A stretch of 64,000 nt of DNA, taken from NCBI GenBank assembly GCA_023238725.1, contig CM041531.1, forward strand, positions 25,150,143 to 25,214,142, read 5' to 3'. This document shows, piece by piece, positions 27,901-40,100 of the stretch. The notes under the pieces are model-generated. The model searched no databases and had not been told where the DNA came from. It saw only the letters and a list, made by a program, of their open reading frames with translations. The translations under genes and the position numbers were made by a program. Position 1 is the stretch's first letter; the number at the start of each line of letters is the position of its first letter. The DNA is from Scortum barcoo. Lineage: Eukaryota > Chordata > Actinopteri > Centrarchiformes > Terapontidae.

Positions 27901-28805
27901 AAATAGGACAGTGTCATTCCAGGGACTTCCGCCACCAAAGCCTCTCTGTGATAACACACCAATAAAACACACACACACACACTTTGAATGATATGACACC
28001 TAAAGATCTTTGGATAGTCACTCTGGCTGAACAGCAGATGCAATACTTTACATTGTGCGGTCATTGCACCACCAAGTGTTCTTAGATAATCTCCATGCTT
28101 TACATTACCGTGCATGTACACCCAAGTTGCTTCACGTTGTCTGCCTAGAAAGCTGTTTGCTCGGAGCAGCTTTTCCATCGTGCGAGTTGAGGCTGAGCGG
28201 GAGTGAGCAGGCAACATTGGCCTTTTTTCTTTTTTTTTTTTTTAAATCAGAGGAGCCCGTGCTTTTTAAAAATCCACAAGTGGTCTCATCTGGATGCTTT
28301 TTTGAGGAGGTTATTGTGGTATCTCTGCACAGTCAGTCATGAGTGCAATACTCCACATTTAAACATTGACATAGATATGGTTGTATGTAAACCTTTTTTT
28401 TTTTTTTTTTTTATATAAATGATAGCTTTTTTTCTGTCTTTCTCACCTGTATGCTTTACAGATGACACTGTATCCATTTTGGGACAGAAAGCTTACGACG
28501 ACAAGGCATGCACTTGGCAGAATAGTGCTCGAAATAGTTCCCCAGTAATAAGCATGTGAAATGTAATCTGTGTTTTGATTCCTCCAAAGGTATTCACCAG
28601 CAATGCGCCTGCATAAACTCTCCCATACTTGTTAGTAAAAAGAATGGATGCAAGAGGAGAGAAATCTTAAAACTGTTTTTAATTTTCCACTTGATTGACA
28701 CCTTTTGTTTGTGGATTTTTTCCTTTTGAGGGTTCATGTAACACTTAACAAATAAAACATTTGTTTGTAAAATTACTACTATTAAAGTTATGACTTTGAT
28801 ATCAG
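24978..28805 (+). other. hipk3: hipk3 3' UTR (inferred)
   Basis: About 3.8 kb of AT-rich, T-rich sequence with no credible coding exon follows the hipk3 stop, including a poly-T block near 26624-26648. The length is similar to what I recall of the human HIPK3 3' UTR. The end is set by the polyadenylation signals at 28751 and 28781. Weaker ATTAAA hexamers near 25991 and 26759 could give shorter forms. Transcription is inferred, not shown. Confidence 0.65.
28751..28805 (+). promoter_or_regulatory. hipk3 polyadenylation signals
   Basis: AATAAA at 28751-28756 and ATTAAA at 28781-28786 lie 20-50 bp upstream of an A-run beginning near 28804. TG-rich sequence follows (the tail of a typical cleavage site). 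Best candidate for the distal end of hipk3 transcripts. Confidence 0.55.
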
Positions 28806-30264
28806 AAAAAAAAAAATCCTCTGCTGCGGTATTATCCTTTAGAGATGTTAATTCAGGGTCCGTATAAGTCTAAATGTGCGACTGTGTTACCCTTTGATTT
28901 GATTTGATGAGGTTTGTTTTTACTCGAGCTTTTATTTTCAGTTTTCTGGTCATCTGTATCAATTTCAGAGTTAATTCACACTGCAAGTTATGGAATCATC
29001 TGTTTAGATTGCTCATCAAATAGACTTGATTATGAAATCTGAACTGTTACTGTTTTTAATACCTGTAGATTTTTTGTGGCTTTTTTTTTCTTTTCTTTTG
29101 TTTGTTTCATTTGCTTTTTTTATTTTGTGCTACACTAGTTTGCCATGTAGCAATTGCACTGTGCAATATTTACAGTATGAGGACTGGGAAAACTAACTCT
29201 ATGGATGTGATGTCTATTTACAGTTTGCGATAGTGTTTCCTCTCTAGTTCTCAGTGATTTAGGTGTGACCAAGCCTTCTCTACTTTGTCACATTAAGCGG
29301 GTTTTCCAGGTGACTCTTTTGGTGAGTGTCAAAATAAGACTTTATGGTGTATTATTGTTAAGATTCACTTTGAATTAAAAAAAAATCTATTGATGCAGCT
29401 CTTTTTGTTTTGGTCTGTTCTTCCCCCTCCATCATTTCACTTTATTCATACACATAAAGGCAGCAAGAGTAAATGACAATATTATGTGTGCGCTACATCC
29501 TCACAATGCTCGTCAGTAACTAGTAGCTTCAGAAGTTTAGTAACTTATTATTTTTATTATTGATTTATTGATTTGATCAGATTTTATGCTGTTTTAAGCA
29601 TTTTTAGGTTAATTAATCAATATTTTTGCCTATTGCCTACAATTTCCAAGAGCACATTACAGATGTTACATTTTGAGTGAAGTTAAGAAAAGCAGATAAT
29701 GTTTAGTATATTTGTCTGCTTAACACCGTTAAGGGTTAATTGACTATCAAAGTTGTTGTGGATTCATTTTCTGTGAGTACTATGATTGATTGGTTAACCG
29801 GATGACTTGGCTCCAAACGGGGACAAAAAGTATTTCCATTTTTTGAACATTCTGTGGCAGAGTTAACTAAATGGCCCTTGTGGTGAGATTGTTTTTCCAA
29901 ACGAGTGGGGCTCATTGTTTGCCCTGATACAGTGTAAAACAAACAAACAAACAAACAATATCATTACTATATAAAGTGTGTCATTATTCCTTGTAATAAT
30001 GACGCACCAAATGGCAAGATTATTTTCAAAGGAGGTTCTCTGCTGTGAGACCTTTTGGAAGCAGGAGCCCCTCTACTCTTCTCCAGTTTTTTAATATTTT
30101 TTTTTCTGGGTGTGTGCTGACATCTGGTGGAGGTGAGGAGGTACAACAGCAGGCCTCGTCTCCACACAGTGAGACACTCAGGACACACTCAGGGTGCAGC
30201 TGAGGAACAACCAAAGTCTCCCTTTGGAATATGAATCCCTCATGTGAGCGAAGGAGACTAAAAT

Positions 30265-30307
<43 letters not shown>

Positions 30308-30485
30308 ACTCCCCCAGCAGAGGTCGTCCTACCGGCTGTCCGTGACTTTCCTCCCGACTCTAAACGGCTAATTTGCGCACTTTGACCGAGGATGGTTGGA
30401 AAAGGGGGGCTGAAATTATGAACGCTGACCCAGCTCCTGCATTCTTACATGTGTAGATAAAACGTCACCTGAGCCTTAAAAAAAA
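28806..30485. other. hipk3-kiaa1549l intergenic gap
   Basis: About 1.7 kb between the inferred hipk3 end and the CpG-rich start of kiaa1549l. It contains a (GT)n microsatellite at 30269-30306 and AAAC repeats near 29938-29958. No coding sequence was recognised. Confidence 0.7.
30269..30306. repeat. (GT)n microsatellite
   Basis: About 19 uninterrupted GT units just upstream of the CpG-rich kiaa1549l promoter region. Confidence 0.97.
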
Positions 30486-31075
30486 AAGATAAAGATAAAG
30501 ATAAAGATGTCCGCCGTGGAGCCGCTCGGTGTTTGGCTGCATGTCAGACCTTTGGCACCGTGCGCGCGCCGCCCTGCGCCACGCGGCGGGGACACGCAGC
30601 GTTTCTTAATTCCCCTCAAACGCCGCTTCCACCTCCTCCCTCCCTCCCCCTCATCCTCCTCCTCCTCCCCCCGCCACCCTCCCCTCTCCACCCCTCCAGC
30701 CCTGGACACACGACGAGACCGCGGGACCGCCGCGCTTCCTCTCCGCGTCCCCACGCGAGGATCGACCCGATGCATCATTCACGAGCGAAACTTGAGCGAC
30801 TCGTCCACGGCTCATGGCTCCCGGTGTGAGGAGCGGGCGGGCGGCTCAGCCCGGAGCGGAGGGAGCCGAAGGAGCGGAGCCCGGCGGGCGCCTGACGACG
30901 CGGAGGACAGACGCCGGAGGAGGAGGTGGAGGAAGAGGAGGAGGTGGAGGAGAGGGGAGGTGTTTGAGGAGCAGGTGGCGAGCCGGAGCAGCGGGGATGC
31001 TCGCCAACTGTCTGCTGCTGTCTGCGGGGATGCTGTCACTCCTTGTCCGGTGCGCTTTGGCCGCAGAGGGTGTAA
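30486..31075 (+). promoter_or_regulatory. CpG-rich promoter and 5' region of kiaa1549l
   Basis: Base composition switches abruptly from AT-rich to strongly GC- and CpG-rich (many CGCG, GCCG and CGG words) for about 550 bp, unlike anything else in the window. Three tandem AGATAA words start at 30487, 30493 and 30499 at its left edge. No TATA box was seen, as usual for CpG-island promoters. The transcription start itself cannot be placed. Confidence 0.75.
30997..31069 (+). CDS. kiaa1549l: kiaa1549l exon 1: signal peptide
   Basis: From ATG 30997 the frame encodes a short hydrophobic signal peptide of about 22 residues (MLANCLLLSAGM, then LSLLVRCALA) with a plausible Ala-X-Ala cleavage site (ALA before AE). 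The exon leaves in phase 1 at AGAGG/GTGTAAG. This phase matches the acceptor at 53716, giving A-E-E-K-P-T-Y. The same frame is open from an upstream ATG at 30814, which would add 61 Gly/Arg-rich residues. I prefer 30997 because it gives a normal signal peptide and has a purine at -3, while 30814 has C at -3. Similarity to the known N-terminus could not be judged, so the link rests on phase, composition and position. Confidence 0.6.
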
Positions 31076-31077
31076 GG

Positions 31078-31122
<45 letters not shown>

Positions 31123-34100
31123 GTCCTGGAGAGATACCCGGTCCGAGAGGAACACATACACACACACACACACACACACATATGCTGATGCTGTGTTTGA
31201 CGAGCCTCTGTCACATCCAGGAGTGACACCTATTGTGTTTTTTTTTGGGTGGTGGGAGATGGAGACGGATCTTTTGTTTCACACAGGCAGCGTTTTGTGA
31301 TCCGCACATTTCTTGCTGCTGGCTGCATGATTCACGGGCTGCACGGGGGGAGCTCGGCTCAGCAGCTTGCAAGATCTTTTGTGTTATTTTTTAAGGGCAG
31401 AAGAGAAAAAAAAAAACTTAACTATCTGCGACCCAGGCACCTCTGAGCTCTGTGCGTGTGGTGTGTGCAGAGAGAGGGGGGAGGATCGCTGTTGCACTGG
31501 AATTTGCGCAGTCGGGGTCCCCTGTTGTTCAGGATGAATTCCCTCACTGGCCGCTCTGACATGATGATGTTGTTGAGGTGTGAGGTGGTGTTTGCTGCTG
31601 GACCGTGCAGCGGTTTGCTTCATGTGATGTAACTCTCTCCCTCTCACCTACTAATCTCTCCACCTGAGCCTGAGGCCAAGTCTTCTCTCTCTCTCTCTCT
31701 CTCTCTGCCCCTCTTCATGATCAGATTGCTGGCCTCTCCGCTGCGCCTCTGCAGCCGCTGGACTCATTAGGAGCTGCCTCAGCCTCAACTTTGTCTCCCA
31801 TGTCAACTTCACTTCCCCTTTGTTCTGCAATTGCCGTTTCTTTCTTTCTTTTCGGGTTGCATTTGCAGAGGTTACTAAGCATTATTATTGTCTGAGATGA
31901 GCTTGTGGGGGGGTTGTTGTGGGGATGTGCAGCACAGCCACAGGGCAGTCAGTGTTTCAGAGCATCTGGGTCAGCACTAATGACACACAAACTGTAGCCC
32001 ACTGTAGGTCTGCCTGTCTCTGGCGGCGTGAGAGGCAGCTGGGGCAAGGCTAGCCGACATAGCCGCCCTTCAAGCACTGAAGGAAAAAGGCTCGTCTGCG
32101 AAAGGCACTCAGCCTCTGCGTGTGCACTGATTTGCACCTGTTTTTTGGCTCTGGCTCTGAGATGCCCTGATATGACCCCCACACCACCACCACCACCCGT
32201 AAAAATGGGAACGGAACAAAACAAGATGTTCCCTTGGAAGAGTGTTAAGTGCTGTGTATCTCACAGCAGCTCCGTCGCCTCGCTCCCAGTCTGCAAACTG
32301 TGATGTGGCGGTGGCTGTAGTCTCACCTCTGCTGATGCACTGCTACAGTAGCAGAGTCGCCTCCTCCCTCCACTTCCCTCCCTCCCTTCCTCCCACCTCC
32401 CCCTTCTCACAGTCAGCACATCCATTCTCAAACACATGAGCCCAGCAGCACCTGAGCTGTACAGTACATACAGGGTGAAAGAGGCATAAGGGTGCTTTTA
32501 GCATACACCTACGTCAAGAGGCGGCGCGCTTGGGCTGAAGTCTTTTGTTAGAGGAGTTGGTTCACTGAGTGTTTATGTGGCTTGTTACTGGTTTGGGTGG
32601 AGGATGCACTCAGAGCTCCAAAGGAATGATCCCAGGTTCCCTTACAGTCACTTTTTTATTGTGAGTTTGTGACATAATTCAGCACGGCCAGGGAGAGGAG
32701 CACCTCTCGCCACAGCGCTCTGGATCTTGATTGATTCAGGCTCACAAGACGGCAACAACACCCAGGATGGATGGTCATGTGGCGACTCATTACGTAAAAG
32801 TTCATGTACATAACTGAGGTGCCCTATCATGTCTCTGTCTTGGCTCAACATGTCACCTTCAGACAACTTCATACATGGTTCAATAATCCTCTTTGATTTG
32901 AGCCAGTCTTTTCCTTCCATGGTTCCTTATTGATCTCTAATAGGTTATGTTATCCGGTGACACTGGGATGCACAGACCCTGATTCCTTTATTAGTGACAT
33001 AACCAGGACATGACAGGCCACTCATTCAGTTGTTTTAGCACCTAACTACCTAATATAAAGAGTACTCAGTGAGCTTTACAAATCTTAAGCTTGGATTTGA
33101 TACTCAGTATTGGCAGACTAACAGTATTACAGATCAAACCTCAGTATAGACACGTAGAATAAATATCATCATGATCAGAAGGTCTTCTTCTGCTATTGCT
33201 TTTGTCTTGTAATATAATTCCCAGGAGAGACAATACGTGATAAATAATACATTGCACAGCTGAGGTTTACTCTCCTCTTCCTTAATATCTCTTCATAAAT
33301 TCATCAAAATGCAGTCTGGCATTGACTTTTTAATGTCGTGTTGGCTTCTCCTGCACAGCGGCTGAACTACCGAACACTAAAGTGAGACTGATGAAAATGA
33401 AAATGTAGGGCCACCACTGCATAGTTTGTCCACCAGGAAGCACTGACAGGTTGATGCTTCCACTGTAAAACATCCTGCTCATTATGTATCTTTGTAATAA
33501 TTCTCAAAAAAACAATCCACGATATGGTAACAAACTTTGTTCAGCCAAATGATCTTTTATGGATTTTTGAAACACCCATATTAGTGTGGGCCTCAAAAAT
33601 CCAGTGTGCATATGTTTGTGTGTGAGAGATTTACTGAATGAAAAACATCCTCAGCCGTGAGCTGGTAATATCCTGACTCAGAGCTTCCTCCTGTGTGAAA
33701 TCAGTACAACATGTGGTTTCTATGGGAACACCAATTTTTGCCAAACAATAACCATTTTACCCCCTCAAACCCCTCTACAGCTGCTGGAGCGGAGGACGGT
33801 GCAGTGCGTCATGTGGGGGGGGCGTCCTGAGTAATGTGGCTGCAAAGACGAACCTTTTTTTTTCGCGCAGTTAGATTGATCTTTAATTAACTGGCAGGAT
33901 CTCTTGTCTGGTTTATTGCTTTCTTATTAACACAGCTGGTGAAATTGTCCTCGGCAGCAGCCCGAGGACGCTCTGAAAGAGCATGCTAAGCTGAGGCATC
34001 TGTGGTCCTTCCACAGTCAAGTGCCTCTCCTCTGACATCACCTCTGTTTACTCCCACTACCGAACCCGCCCGTTGCTTATGAGCGCTGACAGCCCCACTT

Positions 34101-37100
34101 TTGACAGGGGTTAACCTCGCAGACCTCTCCCTGTATGAGACGTTATCCCTGAGCTGTTGCCAGTCATCACTTTCTGCTTAGGAATTCATTGAAAGGAGAC
34201 ATGACAGTAAGATTCAAAGCCATTTCCTATTTGCAAAGCAGTCTGGGGCTTTTACCTGTGAAATGACTGTTAACGTGCATGTCTGTTGAGCAGGGAGCTG
34301 CACATCACAACACTCTTCATGGTTTGTGGCTTTTCTTGTTTTGTGCGGTTGAGTATCTTTGCAGTTTGTGCTTTCCCTCCGTCAACATTAGCCTTTTTAG
34401 GGCTGTCACGATGGTTAATGTTAGAATAACTTCCAGGAATTGGTTTTCTTAAAAAAAGAGAAGAAAAAAAAAACCCAGCAGCCATGACTCACCCTTTGTC
34501 TGATGACCCATCTGTGTGAGCTGTGGGGTTTCAGGAGCAAACCGAGGACATGATTTCCCTGTTTATTTCCCTCGTCTCACCTTCATTGTAGTGATTTACT
34601 GTACATCAGTTAATTATATTGTGGGTAAGCATGTCAGGAGGGCTTAAGATGTATGTGTGTGTGTGTGTGCACGGTCGAGATGGATGGTTTCTCCTCAGGG
34701 GGAGCTTCAGCTCTGCCTCTGCAAGTCTTTGATTTGATGCGCACGCAGTCGTGATGCAAATATTTGTCTTTGTGAGCAGACAGATGTCAAATTGAAAAGT
34801 CAATTTACAAAAGCAGTGATGACTTTCCATAAAAAAGAAGAAGAAGCATTGTTTATATTGTACTCACATTTCTCTATCGGTGTTCTTTTTTGCATATTAT
34901 GCTGATATTTTGACAAGGAGACTGTGTGAGTGCTGTTGAGCTTTGCAAGAACCAGAAAGCCAAAATGAAAATGCTAAAAATGCTGAAACTGGGTGTTATC
35001 AAGTAATTAAAAATATATTGGTAGCGGCAGCAACTCTGAGAGTAAAACAAGATTCATTGTTCCGATGTAATTTAGTCACAGGGCTCTCTTTTTGCCTCCG
35101 GATCTTAAAGTCAAAAGGTTTGCAGTCTTTTCTCGCTCACCGCTGTAAACAAAGCAGGCAGCCCATCTACAACACATAGATCTGACGATAAGAAACGCAA
35201 ACAGGCTTCTAATTAGTATCGCGGACCATCTGCCTCGCATTATCCCTCGTATAGTTCAGTGCAATCAGGGAATATTGTGTTAGTGTGTGTGTGTGTGTTA
35301 TAAGGCATCTCCACGTTTCCCTCCAGTATCTCTCTGTACCTTTGTGCCTCTCTTTCTCTTTCGTCTGTCTCTCTGCGTTTTGGCTGTTTGGTGCAGGTTG
35401 ATGGCACAAAGGCTTGGCTCTGCCGCTGCTTGAGGAAGGACAGCAGGCTGCCTGATTTATTGGGACACAATGTATAATACACCGCACTGCTCCATGCAAG
35501 GCTGCCGTCACACCGCATCGCACAGGACCACCGGAGAAGATGGCATGATTCTCTGGGAAATCGTTTTAAGGATCATATTAAAAATAAATCTGGGAACTTT
35601 GCTTTTGAGAATCTGATTTTATTCAGTAATAAAGCTGAAAAATACAATTTGGTGAATATCTCATTAGTTCACCTTGTTTCTTAAGACCTGTAATTCAGTC
35701 AGCAAAGACTCAGCAAGAGAACCAATTACTTTTAGTGTTTACAGGTCCTGCATTCCCACATGTTGGCTTATCTACACTGGATGTCACCAGACTTCATGCA
35801 GTAAGGGTGATAAAGCAGTTATTTGTATTGCACCCTGTGCGAAGGGCCTTTAATAGTTCTTTTACGTTGCTTTTAAAGTGTCATTTGTTGGATAAGGTTC
35901 TATGAAACGGGAGCCACAGATGGGGCCTGGACTCCATGGTGGCTTTTGTCATGTTTCATCAAGTGCAGTCCTTCTCTGTTGCTTCGAGTGATTTTATGGG
36001 AAAGTGAAAGATATGGAAATGAAAAATTGAAGGCGATTTTTACCAACAGTGAAGGAGGCTGGATTGGACCAGGATTTAGATCTATGGTGTGCAAAATGAG
36101 CGAAACAGAAGGACAGAGACTGAGAGAGAGAGAGAGATTTACCTCTTCACAGACAGGGTCATCAGTCACATTTAATGGTGTCACTGCCACAGTATCATAT
36201 ATAGTTTTTGTCTGCTACTGTTTTGCTTTGCTTTTGAACCTCTGGAGGAGGAAATTGGGACATACAAGCATATTCATTACACTACACTCAAAATGCAGTC
36301 AGTACAAAGCAATGTGCATCACTTTTCCTGAAAGTTAAGTTGGATTAATTGTGTTTTTTGGCCACTAGGGGACAGAAGAACTCTTAACATGCTAGCAAAC
36401 GTTGCTTACTTACAAATCTGGCAGACACAAAACAACATTATTGTCCCATTTGAATTGTGTTTCCGTCTACCTGAGGAATGCAAGACAATCACCCTTTTTT
36501 CTCAGTTTTTGGCTACACCTAATCATAAAGTATCTTGGTCTGAGGCCTGTTTGCCATTCAACTTTTTTCACCAGCTAACTTAGTCTGCCATTTGGGGATG
36601 GGCTAGTTGTGATCAGTGGGTTTATACAAGTCGCTGGAAACATGATCACTTAGAGCCAAGAGCCAACCTTTTGACAAACCCGGATTCAGATCAGATGTGT
36701 TGTGGTCTCTGTTGCTGCCACCTTAATGCAGTGGTATAGTGATTCTGACTGACATAGAAACACTGATCTTTCGTTAATCAGCAGGCTTTGGGAAAGATAA
36801 TTCACATTGTAAGGTGTGCTGCTACTCTCTGACCTCTACAGTTTGGGTGCGAAAGTACTGTGTGGAATAACTAACTATTAAACCCATGCACAACACATGC
36901 TAGCTTATGATTTAAATCATCAAACACCATTACTTCTTACACACAAATGTGAAGAAATGTATCATTGAATAAAAGTCACAAACATGCAGCACCTAGTTAG
37001 CAAGAGATACGCTGGGCTCGTGTCATTCGGTCTTTAGTGGTTCATGAATGGTCCTTTTTCAGCAAGCAACTTAAAATGCAATTGGAACATGTGGTTTTAA

Positions 37101-40100
37101 TAATAATGGAGATATAATAAAGTGAAATTGATTTCTAGGTAGTAAATCTGTGATTGTAAACAATTATCTTTAGGTAAAAGAAGCTAAAAATCATCTGCAT
37201 AGAGCTTTAGTTAATAATTCTTTGTGAGTTTTTTACTGTAAGTAACCTCTTTCACATGTGGTCTTTTGAGTTGGTGCAGAAAAAAATGACCAATGAATGG
37301 TACATTGTTGGTATGTGACCCCTTTTTTCACCCTGAGAATCCTCATGACCACAGTTTTTAGAGCATTTTCATTTTGTCATGCAAATGTGTGCCCTAATTG
37401 GATTGTATTGAAATTGGGTCTAGGCTGGTACTCATTATCAACTGACTCATCATGTTATGTGTATGTAAGTATGTTTTCATTTTGTAAAATGCTCTGAATT
37501 AATTATTTCGACAAATGATGCTTAAAAACCAAGCATATTGTGTTTTGTTATGTTTTGTTTTGTTAAGTAAAGTTATTTGGTTAATGTTGATTGTTTTGAC
37601 CATCCATTTTATCATTACAGTATATTAATTCCATTTTACACACAATTTGTCATATAGTGATATCCATCTGAGAAATAATCAATATTTTAATCATTTTGGA
37701 AAGAACATATTCATGACAAACGGCGACATCGGTGCATCAATCTTGCTCACAAGTGACTCGGCACATGAGGTGACCCCATATAGCGCCCCGAGCCCCAGGC
37801 AGAGAGAGGTTGTTTGTGGTATATTACTGCTCTGAAACATCAGCGTCCCACTCAGAGACTATAGAGGAACCTTTGATTTTAAATCTCCGTGACACCACAG
37901 GCTCAGGGCCTCTCTCTGCTCTCTGATTTCCAGCTTTAGTGAAGCAGGTTGAGAGTGGAGTGGCGCTGATGACAGCGTCAGTGAAGCATCACTCGTGCTG
38001 GGGAGGGCACAAACTCAGAGAGCATTAAAGGAAATGTCCAACAGTTTTAGAAAGCCTATCTTATTAATCAGTAATCAAGCTGTCTCAGGACTTTAAAAAT
38101 GTTCTCTTGGCAGGATATAGAAGAGGTTTCAGTGCTTATACTCACTTGCATCTGAAGAAAATTTAAACTTGCACAAACCAAAATAGTGTGTGTTGTGAGA
38201 CACAGTGATAGCAATTTGAATGCATTCACCTGTAGCCATGTAAAGATAAAACCTTAAAGTATGCCATACATTTTCAATCATAGGCAGTGGAAATTTTCCT
38301 GCAGCCACACACACACACACAGCACATATTGAAGTGCACTCACTGTCATGCACGTTCATAAATCTATAGCACATAGCATTTGTTTGATTGATGCCCTTAC
38401 TTTAGTGCTCTGAAGTCACCCCTTAAGTCTTAAAATGAGACGGGCTGTTCCCCCCCACAGGCCAATTCATTACTGGGATAATCTGAGTGTGGAGCTCTGC
38501 TGCCTCTGGAGAACTAACCCTTTGCATACACACAAACCAAGCCCTGTACACACGCTCCAGCTCAGAAGCCATCTGCAGCAAATGTCTCTGTGAGCTTCAG
38601 ACTTTGTTTCCCTTCATCCTTCATGGATATCTTATTAATCTGTCCTCAGAGATCCTGCCTGTGTGTGCGTGTTCGCGTGGCGTGTGATTTGTGCGACGCG
38701 TGTCACCACTTGCCACTCTCAGCACTTTGTAGCCTGCTGCAGAGAGGAAACTTTGCTGTTGTTTTAATAGTTGATGTTTTCAAATTGTGTGGCTACTCTA
38801 TTGGATGTACAGTTTGTTTCTTGATAGCGAGTGTGTGACGTCAATATTTTTGAAGTGTAAATACTGTGTGGCACAAGACCTGATATATTGCCCTGGAGAC
38901 CCAGAGCTCAATAATTAAATAGTTTCTCATCTACCAAACAAACAAACAAGCCAGATGAACAATTTTACTGCACTGTACGATATGAGCTCAGGCTGTGTGG
39001 GTTCCTTTGCTGCCTATGAAGGTCAAGTGTGTGTCTGTAGGATTAGATCAAGGTACCTCATGGTATACACACATCTCATGATATTGTCACCTAGGAAACA
39101 GGCCTCTCCTCGATAGTGGGCGTCATTACTGGTCATGGGTGGCACCCATTAAATTGTGCTTACGAAACATAAGTAGGGAAGTTCACATTGGAGGACTGGC
39201 AGAATATCCAATTCAAGAAGTGAATCTGTGAGGACAAAGAAATGCAACTTAAGTTTGATATGAACATACAGATGCTCTTTTGAATATTGGATATGCAAGC
39301 TGATACAAGAAAACTTTAGATCTCTCAAAAGTTTTGATACTTAAAACCATGTAACAAAAAACAAAAAAACAAGGCATGTTAACAAGTGTACATACAATAA
39401 ATTGCACACACACAAAAAAACAGTGAGCACAAGGGAAAAGATATTATGGCAAAGACAAACACAAAATCCATTTATTTCCATTTCCTCAAAGAAACATTGT
39501 AAAAGAAGCTCCATTCTTAGAATCTAACATTTTTATGCCTCTACTTTAATTCACCATGATGCCACAGATACACGTCAGAAAAAATGTCCCCATCTTGATA
39601 TAAAAGTACTGATCTGTCCTATTTCTCATTCTGAAAGAAACCTGCTCAGAGGAGGCTACCTTGCCTTGCTGGATTAACCATTCCTGAAAAGATGGCTCCC
39701 GTGGGGACGTCCATCCTCTTAATAGTATCTGTCTGCCTGCTATTAAACTTGTCTGTGGAGTAAATCTGCAGCACTACAGTGGGCTCCTGCAAGTGGATAG
39801 ATAATCTTGTTCAAAAATCTAAATGAGGACTGGTAAGCGTATTGAATTATGAATTTTTCGGCCAACAAAAAATGAGAAGGCGTCCTGATAGCAGATGGCC
39901 TCGACTGAACTCTGACTCCTCCAATGGTTTGCATTATTCGTGCGCCCACATCTTGAATGGTGTCCAGTAGAATTAGTTAAATGCTTTGAAGAGGACATGT
40001 TTTCAGGATTTGGAAAAATGTCCACTGTTCTCTGCATTAAGCATTTTCAGCAACCGTCTATGGGAGCTACATTTTCTAATGCAGAGAGGAAAAAAAAAAC

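Noticed and set aside
30507..31226. 239-codon open frame through the CpG-rich region
   Set aside because: It is in a different frame from the signal peptide and splice phase, is Arg/Ser low-complexity and reads into CA repeats as poly His-Thr. GC-rich DNA has few stops, so long chance frames are expected.
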